Assembly (NCBI GenBank): GCA_025917655.1 | Contig: CP084613.1 | Span: 4,032,001 to 4,096,000, forward strand | Direction of reading: 5' to 3' | DNA length: 64,000 nt | DNA from: Chlorella sorokiniana | Lineage: Eukaryota > Chlorophyta > Trebouxiophyceae > Chlorellales > Chlorellaceae | Shown here: piece by piece, positions 45,542 to 58,236 of the stretch | Position numbering within the stretch: position 1 is the stretch's first letter | Layout: every line of letters begins with the position of its first letter | Position numbers and translations under genes: made by a program | Notes under the pieces: model-generated | Seen by the model: only the letters and a program-made list of their open reading frames with translations | Database searches by the model: none | Told to the model about the DNA's origin: nothing

Positions 45542-48507
45542 ATGGCCGGCCTTTTCGACAGCTGGAGACCATTGAAGAATGATGCGAAGATAGAGAGGTA
45601 GGTGTCAGCTGTAACGCCTCGCGATCCTTCGCGAGCTGCACCGCCTGCCACCGCCAGCGCGCCCCAGACGTCGGCGTTGCTCTGCTGCTCCCCTGCAGCG
45701 ACTGGCAGCAGTTCTGTCGCTTCAGCCCGCAGTCGCCGCCGTTGATTTTGCCAAGCGCAAAGGATGCCACCGAGCAGGCAGTGCTGCCGTTGTTTGCCGC
45801 TGCCAGCGCCAGCCCCTCCGGCAGCGGGCTGGCGGCGGCGGCAGGGGCAGCAGATGGCCTGTCCGAGGTGGCGGCGGTGGCAGCAGATGGCCTGTCCGAG
45901 GCGGAGGCCAGGGATGTTATATTCAACGTGGGAGGGCCTGTCTGGGCAATGGATTGGTGCCCGGCTGAGGCTGCCGGCGCAGATGCGCTGCAAGCGGCTG
46001 GCAGCGGCGACTTTGTCGCGATCAGCTGCCACCCTCTGGACTCGCACCAGAACGTGATTGGGACAGCTGTGCAGGGAGGCAACTGCGTGCAGATCTGGCA
46101 CATCAGCCACCCCCAAAACAGCTCCCAGCAGCAGCGGCAGCAGCAACGGCGGCAGCAGGAATGTGGCTCTGTCCCACCGCCGCGCTTGGCGCTAGCCCTC
46201 GCACATGACGGCGGCCTGGCGTGGGACTGCCGCTGGTGCCCGGATCCCGGCCTGGCTGACATCCCGACAGCCGCTGCCAGGGAAAGCCAGCGGGACACCC
46301 TCCCGCGGTGCGTGGTACAGTAACGGGGTTGGGTAACCTTCCATGGACCAGGAGTGCCCGCATTGTCCCATTCCTACTAGCCCGGCCTCTCGATAACCTG
46401 CGTGCCTGTGCGCAGGCTGGGCCTGTTGGCGGCTGCCCTGGGCGATGGCAGCCTGCGGGTGTGGGCCGTGCCACGTCCTGAAGCCGCGCGGCAGCTGCAG
46501 CCGGCAGGCGCAGCCGCCGAGGGCGCCCCGCTGGTGCTGTCGCTGCCGCCGGTGGCCCGGGCTGACAGCGGCGCGCTGGGAGGCAGCCTGCCCTGCGTCG
46601 TGGACTGGCTGCCGGCCGAGCCCCACGATTTGCTCGCTGTGGGCTGCTGGGATGGCACCGTGGCTGTCTTCCAGCTCACCCCGGTGAGCCGCAGCCTCAA
46701 CAGCAGCAGCAGCAGCAGCAGCTGCAGCAGCAGCAGCAAGCGGATGCCTCCCTCGGCAGCGGCTGCTGCGGCTTGCGCCTGCTGTCGCACTTTGCCGCGG
46801 ACTCTCTGCCGCTGCGCGTGCTGCGCTGGGTGCCTCCGGGGCCCTGCAGCGGCTCCATCGACCTGCTGCACCGCCACATCATCTTCACAGCCGGCCACGA
46901 GGGCTGCTTGCGAATATGGGACCTGCGGTGCGCCATCCTGTGGGGTCGCCTCATATGTTTGTTCTGGTGCAGTGTGCGTGCACGCGTGCATGCTTGGGAG
47001 GGGCAACAGGCGCATGCGAGCCCTGCTCTCCTGGCCGCCCGCCCCCACTTTTCCGACTGGCGGCCCGGCCCCGCTGGGCCCCTTGGGCCGTTGCACTGCT
47101 CAAGCGCCTCACGCACGCCCTCCCTCCTCGTCACCGCCGCCGCACTGCCGCCCCTCCTTGCCACACGCAGGGACCCCTTCCAGCCGCTCTACTCCCACAC
47201 CCTCTCCTCCGCCGCCACCATTCTGGGAGGCGCCTGGACGGAGCGCCCCTTTGGCATCATGGTCTGCATGGAGGACGCATCCGTCCGGGGCACCGTGCTG
47301 GACTCGGGCGTCATCGACAGAGGCGCTGAGCTGGGTGCGCAAGTGCCGCCGCCCAGATTTGCCGCTGGGACGCGGTCGCTGGGGTGGCTGCCGCATGTGT
47401 GCAGGGGCAGCGGGGCCTAGCGCCAGTTTAAGGATGAAGGCTTGTCTCGCAGAAATCCAGCTCTTTGTGAGTTGCCTGCTCCCAACTAAGCGTGTGCCCC
47501 CCCCGTCCCCGCAGACAAGAAGGCGATGTTCAGCGTGACTTGGCGCGGCACAAACATGGGCGGCGTGTGGGCCCTTTCCGTGCACCCCACAATGCAAGTG
47601 AGCAGCGCGCCGCAGTAGACGGATCTGCCGGCGGGTCTTCCGCAGCAGGTCAAGAATCTCTGCTGGGGCAGGCCCCCTGGGTGATTGGCTTGCCCACTGG
47701 GCTCGCTGCGAGTTACGGCTTCGTGCGTGCAGCGGCGGCAGCCGCCATCCCAACGGTTGCGGGCCTGTTGCGTGGGGGCTTGTGCTGTGAATCCTAACAA
47801 ACGCCCCCTCCCCTCGCTGTGCTGCCCGTAGGTGGTTGGCTACGGCGGGGAGGATGGTGAGGTGGGCCTGTTCCAAGCCGATTACGAGCCTCAGTCGCGG
47901 CGGCGCCTGCCGCACAACGCCATCGCGGGTGCGCGCGACGCAGTGCGCTGCCCTGCGCCACTCGGTCAGCGGTCGGTGCGCGCGGCTGCACTGGACGCCA
48001 CGCCGTGCCTGCTGCTCTAGACTGTGGCTGCGTGTGCCGGGCTGTGTGTCGCAGGGCTGCGGCTGGAGGAGGGGGCGCTTGTGGTGCGGGGGCGCGGGAG
48101 CTGCAGGCGGACCACGGCCTCTTCTGCGGCAAGGTCGTTGAGCGGCAGGGCAACGTCAAGGCGCGCGGCTGCCAGGTGTGAGAGGCTCTGTGCGGTGACG
48201 GTTGTTGTGTCTTTGTCCGGCGTGGTATGCGCCTGCGTGCTTGGCAGGCCAGAGGTGCCTTTGCTGTCAGGTTGGGGGTGACGGAGCGAAACGCAGAGGG
48301 CAAGGCTGCATGCAGGAGTGACCTGCCTGGCGTGTTGAAGCCCCGTTGATCCTGACTTTCGACTGCTTTCCTGCTGCTGCGCGGTGCAGAGGAGGTGGAG
48401 GCGGTGCATCGCGTGGCGTGGAGCCGGCACAGCGGGCGCAGGGTGCATGGCTGGCTAGTGGCGGTGCGGCGGGCCTGGTGCGCTGCCAGCTGATCCAATC
48501 AGTTTGA
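45542..48507 (+). CDS. WD40 protein, TFIIIC GTF3C2-like
   Basis: Exons: 45542-45597, 45699-46307, 46416-46927, 47171-47334, 47515-47597, 47832-47928, 48055-48175, 48392-48507; about 586 residues. Blade strings include GGPVWAMDWCP, FVAISCHPLDSHQNVIGTAV, LAWDCRWCPDPG, LLAAALGDGSLRVWAVP, DLLAVGCWDGTVAVFQLTP and IIFTAGHEGCLRIWDLR. They are followed by TNMGGVWALSVHP and WLASGGAAGLVRCQ. The spacing of WDWCP-like and SCHP segments matches the B-box-binding TFIIIC subunit GTF3C2 and its plant relatives, so a role in RNA polymerase III transcription is likely. A Gln run lies at 46700-46740. One-base deficits at 46679-46682, 48096-48098 and 48434-48436 must be allowed for the last blades to read through. 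Confidence 0.65.
46700..46740 (+). repeat. CAG repeat
   Basis: CAG units with one CTG. Read as Ser in the frame upstream, but as poly-Gln in the frame that continues into the next WD40 blade, which supports a missing base just before it. Confidence 0.85.
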
Positions 48508-48923
48508 TGCTTGCAAATGATGTGGCTGTTGCCAGTCTGCATCAAGTAAGGCGACAAGGCGCTGCGGCGAGAAAGGGCGCGGGGCGGCAGGCGGTCCACC
48601 GGACACGCAGCGTCTGGCGTAGGAGGGATCGAGGTGTGCAGCTTGCACGCATTTCAGACGGTTGCCTGGGCCGCCAGGGCATCTTGACTGATCGAGAACA
48701 ACCACTGGAAGGCTTACCCTTGCCGTGCTGTGCCACGCATCTCGGATAGGGCCCCTGCCAAATTCCTCACACCCTCCAGCGTTTACTTGTTTCGGTGTTG
48801 TGCTTGGACTATTCACAGGACTGTTACTGCTGTGTCGGAACTGGGAAGCAGCCAATCTTTGCCTCGGCTAAGGCCCCCACTGTCTTCCACTCTTTCAGCA
48901 CTGTCCATCCCCCGCCCTTCACA
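48508..48923. other. Intergenic, no gene seen
   Basis: Between two plus-strand genes. No conserved open frame is seen. Confidence 0.5.
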
Positions 48924-49508
48924 ATGCTGCTCGTCAGGAGTTTGGCGCCACGCGCACAAGCCACAAGCGGCAGTGCATCCCACTCTGGGGCTCACCGTCG
49001 CCCTGCGCAGCGTGCACCTCCGCCGTCTGCCCTGTCATTTGTCCAGCCAACCAGCCTGAGTAATAGCAGCAGCAGCAACTACAGCAGCGGCAGTCTCGAG
49101 ACGGCGCCCTCCTGCCCATGGCCCCAGCCCGGCACCCACATGCCCCAGCCTGCGCAGCCCAAGGGCGTGTGGGCTTCCTTGTTTGGCGGTTTCCAGGTGA
49201 GATGTCGCCGGATAGCACAGGAATCCTGGCTGGCCGGTGGGTGGCCCCCGCCAACGAGTCAGCGGGCGAACTGCCGATTCACAACTGGGCGAACTGGCGA
49301 GCTGCGAAGCACGAGCTGAGCCTGCGACTGCCCCCCCCTTCTCCCCCAACCCCACTCCACCCGCACAGGTTGAGCCGGTGCAGCATGCAGAGGCCAGCCT
49401 GCCACCCGAGATGGAGCGGGTGATGCGGTTCAGCGATGGGCCGGGGCTGTGCCTGAGCACGAGGAGCCCAACCTCCTGCTGCGGCTCTGGCGCTATCAAG
49501 GCCCTTGA
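48924..49508 (+). CDS. Small protein with organelle-type presequence
   Basis: Exons 48924-49196 and 49369-49508, about 137 residues. The N-terminus is Arg/Ser/Ala-rich without acids (MLLVRSLAPRAQATSG), like a mitochondrial presequence. A Ser/Pro/Gln-rich part follows, then GVWASLFGGFQ. The second exon continues VEPVQHAEASLPPEMERVMR. With one G added at 49443-49446 it reads FSDGPGAVPEHEEPNLLLRL and stops at 49508. Without it, it runs on to 49527 with a Cys/Ser-rich tail. I do not recognise the family. The restored tail looks more protein-like, so I prefer it. Confidence 0.5.
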
Positions 49509-50711
49509 GCAGGCTGCTGCCGCTTAACCAGGCCAGCACTGCCAGCCGGCAGCTGCGACGCCGTGTGGGACAACCCGATCCGAGTGCGGCTGGGCCCGTA
49601 CCACGGTTTGGCAGGTCCAGCGGTGGCGCTGCGCTGCCTGGCAAGCTAACACTCCACCCCAACCAGCTGCTGTGCTGGTCGACCCTAGCGCCTGATTGTC
49701 GCCAACCGAAAAGGCCAACATATAACTGACGGGCTGCCTCCAAAATGGCCACTTGTATCACTGCTTGCTCCGAACAACACACGCCTCTATACTGCCAGGC
49801 CTATTTTTGCCTGGCGCGCCCGCACCCCTTTTTCGCAACTACCCCGCAAGTTTTTGCTCTGCCCTTGTATCTATCAACCCCCTTCACTGCTTCAGGTAGC
49901 CCTTTCCCCTCTTGCCTGAAGTGTTTTGCCGGCGCCTCCAGTGCCCCCATTACCCGTAGCGAAACCCTTGTTGCGCTGCCTATGGCTGCGCGTTTCCATC
50001 TGAGCGCCTGGCCGTGGCCGTTGCAAAGTACCTTCTGTTTTCCTTTCCTCGGCTGGTAGGCAACTCCTTCCGTTGCCTGGTTGCTGTGTTTTTTCGGACC
50101 ACTTAAATTTGTTTCCCTCCCACTCGGACCCCACACCCACCCCAACTCACCCCCACTCCACCCACACCCACACAACTCCTCCAATTTTGCACCTTTCCAC
50201 AATTGTGAAGTGCACATCTGCCGAGCAGAGTCATGCAGGTGTCTGAAAGCGGATGTCTGACAGAGGAGAGTGTAGCAGCCGCACACGAGCAGCGCAACAA
50301 AGCCTCGGCGCCGCCCCAATGACCCCGCACCTGCTCTTTTACGGCGTCAGTGGGGCCCCTGCCAGCCCCCTCTGTGTCACGTCTGAATAGCGCAGAGGAT
50401 GCACCCAGTTGTGTGGCGGCCAGATTCAAAGCTGCCGTCGTGCAGCGCTATGGCTACTGGCGCTAATGCTTCCAACAGGGCAGACGGTGGGGTGGCAGCA
50501 TTAAGCGCTGGCCCAGCTGGTGGGCTGTGGCTGTGCGGTTGAACTTTTCATCCCACTCTGTGCCACCTTCCACCCCGCTGTTGCAACCTTGTGTTGCAAC
50601 TCCACTGTTGCTTGTGCACAAACCAAGAGGCTGCTCTACATCTGCACATGGCTATGCAACATTCAGCGCCTCTCCGAGAATCTGTGGCACTGGCGCTCGT
50701 TTGTGGCACGT
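49509..50711. other. Intergenic, no gene seen
   Basis: About 1.2 kb between the small plus-strand gene and the end of the dehydrogenase gene. Pyrimidine-rich segments (for example 50124-50180) produce long spurious frames, but no splice-consistent or conserved coding region is visible. Confidence 0.5.
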
Positions 50712-53622
50712 TCAGGCTGCCACACGCGCCGGCTGCGGGATGCGGTTTGGCAGCGGCTCCTTGGTGGTCTGCTCCAGGGCATCGGCCGCTGCCTCATACA
50801 GGCGCCGCCTGCGGCAACACGGACAGCAAGCAGCAGCTTAACACCTTTGCCCTTAGCGCGGGAAAGTAAGAGCGCTGGCGGGCTGGATGTATCTGGCCAC
50901 AAAATGCAATACTGAGCCCTGAAAAGGCACCGATGCTTATGTGCACCGGTGCAGCGAGCGGAACCGCTCGCGACATCCTCTCCTGCCGCCGCACAACGTC
51001 GCTTCTGCCTCCCCCTTCGCTGCGTGCCCACCTGGCATCCGGGTCCTTGGCAGCGCTGTTGGCAGGCTTCTGGGTCATGACCTGGCCCAGGTTGGCTGTG
51101 GCGGGGAAGTGCTTGCTGAACCAGTTGGGCGCGCGCCAGTAGAAGGGGCCGAGGTACTGCCCACTGCGTCCTGCTGGCAGAGAGCATGGAAGGGGGTTGC
51201 TCGGCTGCCCCGCGGGCTGCGCTGTTAGTGGACAACCTGCCCACCATTGCAGCAGCGACGCGCGGTCGTTGCCAGCCCCACCCACCTGCCAGCGAGGGCT
51301 CAGTGGCGGCAAAGAGCGTGGACAGCACTCCTGCAGCGGCAGGCTGCCCCGCCACCTGCTGCATCTTGTTGTGGGTGGTGGATTCGGCTTGGCTGAAGTC
51401 CTGTGAGGCAGCAAGGTGAGCATGCAATGGACAACCGCCTGGCTAGAAGGAAGCAAAAGCATGCTGGCGCAAGGTCCATGCCCCGCGCCTGTCAAGCACA
51501 CCCCACGTATCAGCACATATCAGGCAGCTGGGGAGCCAGCTCGCTGGAGCCAGCGAAGCCGGAAGTGTGCGAGCCCGCTGCGCCATGCTGCGCCTGCTGC
51601 GCGGGCTCTGACCCACCATCTTGGGGAAGAAGTCGGTCTGGGTCATGCCCGGCTGCACGACAAACACGTCCACCGCGGTTCCCTGTGAGACAGGAGGAGC
51701 AGCAGCCCCGAACATACAACGACTTGGGCAGCTCTGCACACGATCGTCTCTGTTTCAACAAAAGCGACAATGGGTCAGACAGGTCATTCGATCAGACCGC
51801 GTCGTTGCCACTTGCCTGCAGACGGTCAGCAAGCTCCAGCCCCGCCATGAGCTTGAGCAGGTTCGCTGTACCGTACCTGCAGAGCAGAGCAGCACTTCAC
51901 GCACAGCACAGCGCCTACATAGCGAGCACTACGCAGCAAGCAAGCGCAGTGCTGGGGACATCTGCCAAGCACGTCGTTCTGCATCATCACCAGTTGAAGT
52001 CAGACTTCTCAACATTCACGCCCCTACAGGCAGCAGCCGGCAGCGACGGGAGGAAGGTGTGAGGCTGGGACGAAGAGGCGTGGCAGGCAGCGCACGTTAG
52101 TGTGCAGAGCGTGGCTGGGTATGCACCCACAGCGCTGGTGGCAGCTTGCTTTGTAGCCACCCGCGCGGCTGGTTCCTCTCACTTCATGTCTTCCCACGGC
52201 ACGAAGCCACGCGCCTCCTCAGGGGAGCTCATGATGACCAGCCTGCAGAAGGCGGCAGCAGGAAGTGGGGCTCTCACATGTTGGCGGGTGGCAGAGCTCA
52301 ATTTCGCTGACGCCTGGGCCACCGCCCTGTTTGCCGTCCCTCACTGCAAGCACCGCAGTGTTCTCCGCTAACGATCGCCCAGCCTGGGCAGCTCTTGCTG
52401 TCACGACTCGTGCGTGGCTTCCAACGGCAGAAACCAGCTGCCAATGGCAGAAACCAGGAGCAGCCAGCAGCGCCCTGTGCTGCTGCTGCCGCTGCCGCCA
52501 TGGAGCATGCCTGGATGGGGCGCTCTGCTTCAGCTTGTCCAGCAGCAGGTGCAGGAGGTAGAAATGGGCGTAGAAGTTGACACCTGGGAGGGCAGGGGGC
52601 ACAGCTGACCAGGTCTGAGCTTCTTCGTGCTGCGGGGGACCAGTGTCACTCAGGATGCGCGAGTGTTCGTCTAGGAGAGCAGCAGGCTGTTCACGGCAAG
52701 CAACAGCTCCCCAGCTGACGCAACCGCACGAGAGCGCACGCTTTTGCACCCCGAAAGTGAGCCCAGCCCCAAACAGGCCTCAGGGGCACAGCCACTCACC
52801 CACGCTTGTCTCAAACCCGTCCTCTGTGTGGCTTTCGTGCGGCAGGCCCAGCCCCGCGTTGCAGACCAGGCAGTGCAGCGGCAGCTGACGCCTCTTGAAC
52901 TCATCCGCAAAGGCCCGCACCGACCTGCAGGGTAGACCGGGAATTCAACAGGCACGCGGAGGGCTTAAGCACCAAAGTCAGCCACCGAATGTGAACGCTC
53001 ATGGTGTTAGGCGGCTGGCGTGCCAGCGCTGGCCATGCAGCCAGAGCACGGGCCCGCCCGCTTGGCTGCAGCGCTTGCTTGAGTGAGGAGAGCTCCAGGT
53101 GCATGTACTCCAAGGAGCCTCCGCCCTCCACCTCACTCTTGATGCTCTCGACCGCCCTGCAACAGGGGCCGGGTGCCGCAGTGACAGTGCAGGCGGGTCA
53201 GCCGGCGGCTGCACCAGAGCCGCCCTGCCAGAGCCCAGCCCGCGGCCGCATCACGCGAGGCCCCCGGCTGCGCGCTCACTCGCTGGCCCTCTGCTCGCTG
53301 CGGCTCGCCATGATCACTGTGGCGCCCTTGCTCATGAGCGCCTTGCACGCCTCGTAGCCTGCACGGTGCAGCGCAAGTTGCAGCCAGATTTTGTGCATCG
53401 CTACAAAAGGCAGCAGCCCGCCCAGCCCTGCGTGCGCGTTCTCGCCAAATGGCGGCAGCACCGCCGCCGCCGCCGCCGCCACCTCTCGCGGCTTCTGCCG
53501 CGGGATGCCCTACCAATGCCGCTGTTGCCTCCTGTCACGATGAACACCCGGCCATCCTGGCGGGGGATGCGGCCGGCACTCCAGGTGAGCTTGTAGGCTG
53601 TTTCCCTCAGCCAGGCCAGCAT
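50712..53622 (-). CDS. Short-chain dehydrogenase/reductase with altered catalytic motif
   Basis: Eleven exons join without any frame error (1008 bases, 335 residues): 53622-53514, 53358-53280, 53156-53073, 52924-52800, 52583-52511, 52242-52183, 51876-51816, 51682-51617, 51400-51286, 51170-51032, 50808-50712. The cofactor motif is TGGNSGIG, and the second strand carries VIMASRS. Then come CNAG (LVCNAGLG), the Ser strand LVIMSSPEEARG, and YGTANLLKLM where YxxxK is expected. The downstream part has VQPGMTQTDFF. The fold is that of NAD(P)-dependent reductases of the TIC32/retinol dehydrogenase type. The Lys of the YxxxK pair reads as Asn. Three introns start with GC (after 53073, 52511 and 51816). 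The substrate is unknown. Confidence 0.9.
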
Positions 53623-54595
53623 CGCTGCAACCTTGGATGCAAGTAGTGGTTGGTGGCAGTCAGTGAGCGTTGGGCGTGATGGAAACGTTGTATAAAAGAT
53701 GTTGCAAACAGTGAGGAGATGGAAGGCAGGGCACGGGCATCCTGCGATGCAGCTGACAGGAAGCCTCGTGCGCGGCAACCTGCTGTCGGCAACTTCTGTC
53801 CAACAAGGCCCTCCAGCAATGTTCGCACACCTTGCCCGCATATCAACGCCTGCTCCTGTTGTGCTGTGCACCAGTTGTCCCAAACGATAAATTGGTTCCA
53901 TCACAGCTCGGGTCCGCCGCTATCCAGTAGCCAAGCACCCCCACACCTCCTCTGTCAACCTGCGCTGCTGTCTGAGGCGACCACCAGACACATTCAAACC
54001 CGCGAGGGCAGCTGGGATGCCACGAATGAGGGCAGCAGGATCAGCAGCTATTGACAGCCCTCAGGGCCTGGTTGACATGCTGCACGCAAGAACGCACAAA
54101 TGTTTTAAAAAGCAAGTTTGATAACGTTGGGAAAAGGGAGGAAGAGGGGCATCAAGCAAGAAGTTTCAAGCAAAGGGCAGAAGAATACAGGCAGGAGCAG
54201 GCAGGGGAGTGCCGGGTCGCGGCATCCTTGGCCTCCCAACAGGCAGGCGGCAGCTGCCCGAGGCTGCTATCAGTGCTGGAGCTACACGCGCTCAAGGGTG
54301 GGGGTGTGCGTGGGCCATAATAGACGAGCCTACGCAGCCTGCCTAAGCGGACTACCTAAATCCCCAGCGCTCGCTCCCACACAGGGTGGCGCAGCGCAAG
54401 GGGGATCGCCTGCCGCGGCATCATCGTCCGCCAGAGCCTACACGCAGCAGCAGGCGCCTCAGCGGCCAGCCCATACGGCCCTGGGCTGCTGCCAAGAACG
54501 ACAACACAGCCACAGGGCGGAAGGGCCAAGTGCGCTCAGGCCCTCATACTTTCCACTGCAGCCCATGAACCCCGTACACACCCCCACGCGCCCAG
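53623..54595. other. Intergenic, no gene seen
   Basis: Upstream of the dehydrogenase and downstream of the PP2A subunit gene. No conserved reading frame is seen on either strand. Confidence 0.5.
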
Positions 54596-57500
54596 TCACG
54601 CGCACCCACCGTAGAAGAGGTAGAGGGAGTTGGAGGCGGCGGTGGCGATGACGTTGGCCTGGGGGTGCCAGGACAGGTGCAGCAGCTTGGCGGCAAAGTC
54701 TTGCCCCACCGCCTCCTCCCCCGCCGAGAAGCTGCCGGAGCGGGAGCCGCGCCCGAGCCGCGCCCCAGCCCGAAGCGGCTGGGCAGCTTGGCGCTGGACT
54801 GCAGGCGTTTGCGGCTGGGGTCGCGGCTGGCCTCCAGCAACGAGTCGCCAGAGCCGTCGTGCCCCACCACCCTGCAGGTCGGCAGTAACACGTGACTCGA
54901 TCACGGGGATGGCGAGCGGGCTGCAGGCCCAGCATTGCCTCCCAACAGCAGAGGCGCAGGCGGCATGGCACCCCAGCCGCTTGCTGCAAGAGCAAGCAGG
55001 AGGCAGCGGTCCCCCAGGCAACAGCAGCGGGCTGCCACAGCAGCGCAGGGCGCCCACCTGAAGAAATTGGAGTAGGTGCCTGTGGCAAAGTGGCGCCCGT
55101 CGCCGCTCATGGCGCAGTCAAACTTGTCAAAGATGTGGTCGCTTTCATAGAGATCACACAACTGCGGGTTGGGTGGGGAGGGGCACGGCAGAGGGGCACA
55201 CGGGTGGGAATCCGCTACTACTGGCCAGTCAGGTGCAAAACTAGGACCGATCAACAGAAACCTCACGCCAGGCACAACGCCGCGCATCCTGCCCAGCCTT
55301 GCCTCATCTCAGCGCCTCGGGCCGGCCCGCCATGCGCGGCACCTTGCTGCGCAGGCTCTCTGCACACAAACGAGCCCTGCGGGCGCCACACCCACCTTGC
55401 CGCGCAGGCTCTCGTGCACGGGGTAGGCTGCCAGGGGGCCGGCATCCATGTTGATGTCCCACAGCTTCAGGGTCATGTAGTCGCGAGAGAGGATGTAGCG
55501 GCCGCAGGGGCTGAACCGGATGTCGTTGATGGAAGAGATGATCTCGGAGAAGAAGGAGCGGGGGCCCTGCTGCGAGTGGTGAAGGGGGTACGCATGGAAT
55601 GAGGCCAGGGCTGCTGGGGGAGGAAGCGCAGCAGCGCAGCACGACGCATCGGGACGCCAGGTCGCGTGGCGGCAGCACCGGAAAGGCGCGCAGCCACCGG
55701 CCGCTCGCTGCATGTTGGCTGCCGCACTGCGCGGCGGCGCCTCACAGACGGCTCCGAGTCCTCAAACAGCTTGGAGTGCTGGTCGCACAGCGCCGCCTGC
55801 CGCATGTCAGCCAGCCGTATCAAGCCCTTGCTGCTGCTGTATGCAAACAGGTTGCACTGCCGCGGGTGGAAGTCGGCGCACGTGATGACCTGCACCGGGA
55901 AAATGAAGATGGACATCACCGACAGGTTGGTCGGAGCACCTGCTGCCACAGCAGCTGCTGCACCAAACCAGCTGGGAGGCCGCAGGTGAACGCGCTCGGT
56001 CGGGGGAAGCCGCCCGCCAACAGCCGCCCGCTGCTGGCCCGCCAGCCCTCACGCGTTCCCTGCCCGCACCTCGGTCAGGTCCTCCATGCTCTGCGGCTTG
56101 ATGTCCACAATGTTGAACGCCTGGTCCTGCCTGCAGCAGCGGCGGCGGGGCCGCAGGCAACACCAACGTGTCGGCGGCGAGGGCAGGAGCGACCCACGCT
56201 GCCGGCTGCCGCAGCCACCTGCCTGGCGGCATTTGCAGCTCTGGCCACCTGCTGCATCGGCCCCCTGCCCATCCCTAGCGAAACAGCGTCAGCTGGCTGC
56301 GCGGCCGTGCCTGTCCAGGTGCCACAGGTTGACGCGGAGGTCGTCGGCTGAGATGAAGGTCTCGCAGTCGGAGGAGAGGGCTATGGAGTTGATGTGGTAG
56401 GTGTGCGCGTTGGCGTACGACCGCTTGCAGCGCGTGGACAGCAGCGTCTCGGTGCCCACCACACGCGGGATGCGCAGAGCCCCGGGGGCCGCCGCCGCCG
56501 CGGAGCACGCCGCACGCAGCTTGTCGGGGAGAAGGGGCCGCCGCCGGCGGAGCCGGGCCGCCCCCCGCATTCAGCGTGCTGCTGCCATTCTGCAGGTTGA
56601 ACTCCGCCAGCGACGCGACCTTCTTCTCGTAAACCTGCGGCGCCAGAGGGAGTACAGGCAGCGTACAGCAGCGGAAAACAGACAAGGGACGGCTTGGGGC
56701 CGCCATGTTGCTGTGCTGGCAGCAAGGCAGCCTGACAGACTCTCTCGCTCAGACACCGCTCCACCGGTCAAAAGGCTGCCTGTTGCCGCCAGGATAGCAG
56801 CGGCAGCAGGGTGCGCAGCATGCGGCAGCCGGCCTGCACTGCAGAACGAGAGCCAGCCCCTTGCCCGCATGCCCACCTTCCAGAGCTTGATGGTCTTGTC
56901 GTTGGTGGTGAGCAGCATGTGTGTGCGCCCGCTGCACCGCCCCTTCACCCAGCGCACTTTGTTGATCTTCTCCTCTATCTCCAAGGACTTCAGGTAGTCA
57001 AACTCGGGCTCGTGCGACTGGAATTCCGTGAGGTACCGGAACTCAAAGGGGTTGCTGTGCAGCGGGGAGTCGGGACGCACGTCCGGGTGCCCCGCATGCT
57101 GCATGGGTTGTGTGGGAAGGACGCACAATGTGAGCTGCACGAACAGGTGGCCTGAGCAGGCTCTGTGCCTTGCGGCGCTGCTCCATGCAGCCCGAGCAGC
57201 AGCCGCAGGGGCGAGCGCCAGCCACGACGGCTCACCCCGCGCGCAGCTGCGATGCGCTCAAAGAGCACTACTCGACCTCCCTGGTCCCCAGTGGCTAAGT
57301 AGTCTCCAGAGTGATCGAATTCCACCGCAGAGATGATGTCGGCTGCAGGGGCCAGGGGCCAGCAGTGGTGGCTCCACACAGGTTAAGGATTGTGCAACTG
57401 AAACTGAGAATGGCTTGGCCGTGTTGAGCTGCTGCAGTTATAGAATGCATACATGGCATCATTCTTGCGCAACCATGCAGCCTGACGCCGCGCGGCTGCG

Positions 57501-57640
57501 ATTCCCGGCGGCAGCATCCCCAGCGCCCACCCACCTTCCTGCACCTCTTCCCCTGGGCTCCGCTCGCCGAACACCTGGCTAAAGTGCCACTCAAGTGGCT
57601 CGGCACTGGCAGAAGCCCCTGAGGGGCCCGCCAATGCCAT
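54596..57640 (-). CDS. Protein phosphatase 2A regulatory B (B55) subunit
   Basis: Nine exons: 57640-57535, 57342-57236, 57098-56877, 56634-56311, 56130-56070, 55889-55746, 55566-55396, 55161-55058, 54871-54596; about 505 residues. The WD40 ring of B55 is unmistakable: [122 protein letters not shown], and a last blade [21 protein letters not shown]55 directs PP2A to substrates, including those of mitotic exit. The intron at 56310-56131 is GC-AG. Exon 56634-56311 is off by two missing bases (or one extra) in its Ala/Pro insert. One base is missing at the run 54763-54766. Confidence 0.96.
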
Positions 57641-58236
57641 AGCTGCTGCTGCAATACCTGGAATGCCCAACCGTCAATGCCCCGCTGCAGGTAGTTGCCG
57701 GGTTGCTGCCGCCAGCCGTTGCCGCCGTCTGCCGCCGCCCCAAAGCCCAGGGCCCGCCAACCTGCAGGCGGCAGTCAAGGCAACATCCTGCATTGTCGGA
57801 AGGTAGGCGGGGCCTCCGGCCTGCCGAGAAGCCCGCCACTGCCGACGCCTGCCGTCTAACTGTCTGTGTTTGAAGTGCCGTGGCTCCCCGACCTCCCTCC
57901 TCGGTACCTTTGTCGCTATCTTGAGGGTCTATACCACCGCTTAAGGGCGCGCCCAGGCCCGCTTGACAAGAGTGTGGAACACGCCTTCTGACAGCCGTGA
58001 TTGAAGCGATCGACGTGCCTCGGGAGCTGCACCTGCCGTGAGCGGAGCTCAAAACAACGCGGAAATGCGCGCGGAATGCAAAGGAGTGAGGGGTGGAGGC
58101 CATGCTGGCAGTGCCTTTGCCGCCTTCCCGGCAGTGTCCGCCAGGCGCACGGCGGATGGGGTGTCCACTCCACTCATGTTCAGCCGCTGAAATGCTACAT
58201 TTGTGCAAGGGAGGAGGCATCGCATATACAAAGGCT
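57641..58236. other. Intergenic, no gene seen
   Basis: Upstream of the PP2A gene and downstream of the next minus-strand gene. A possible 5' untranslated exon of the PP2A gene cannot be excluded. Confidence 0.4.
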
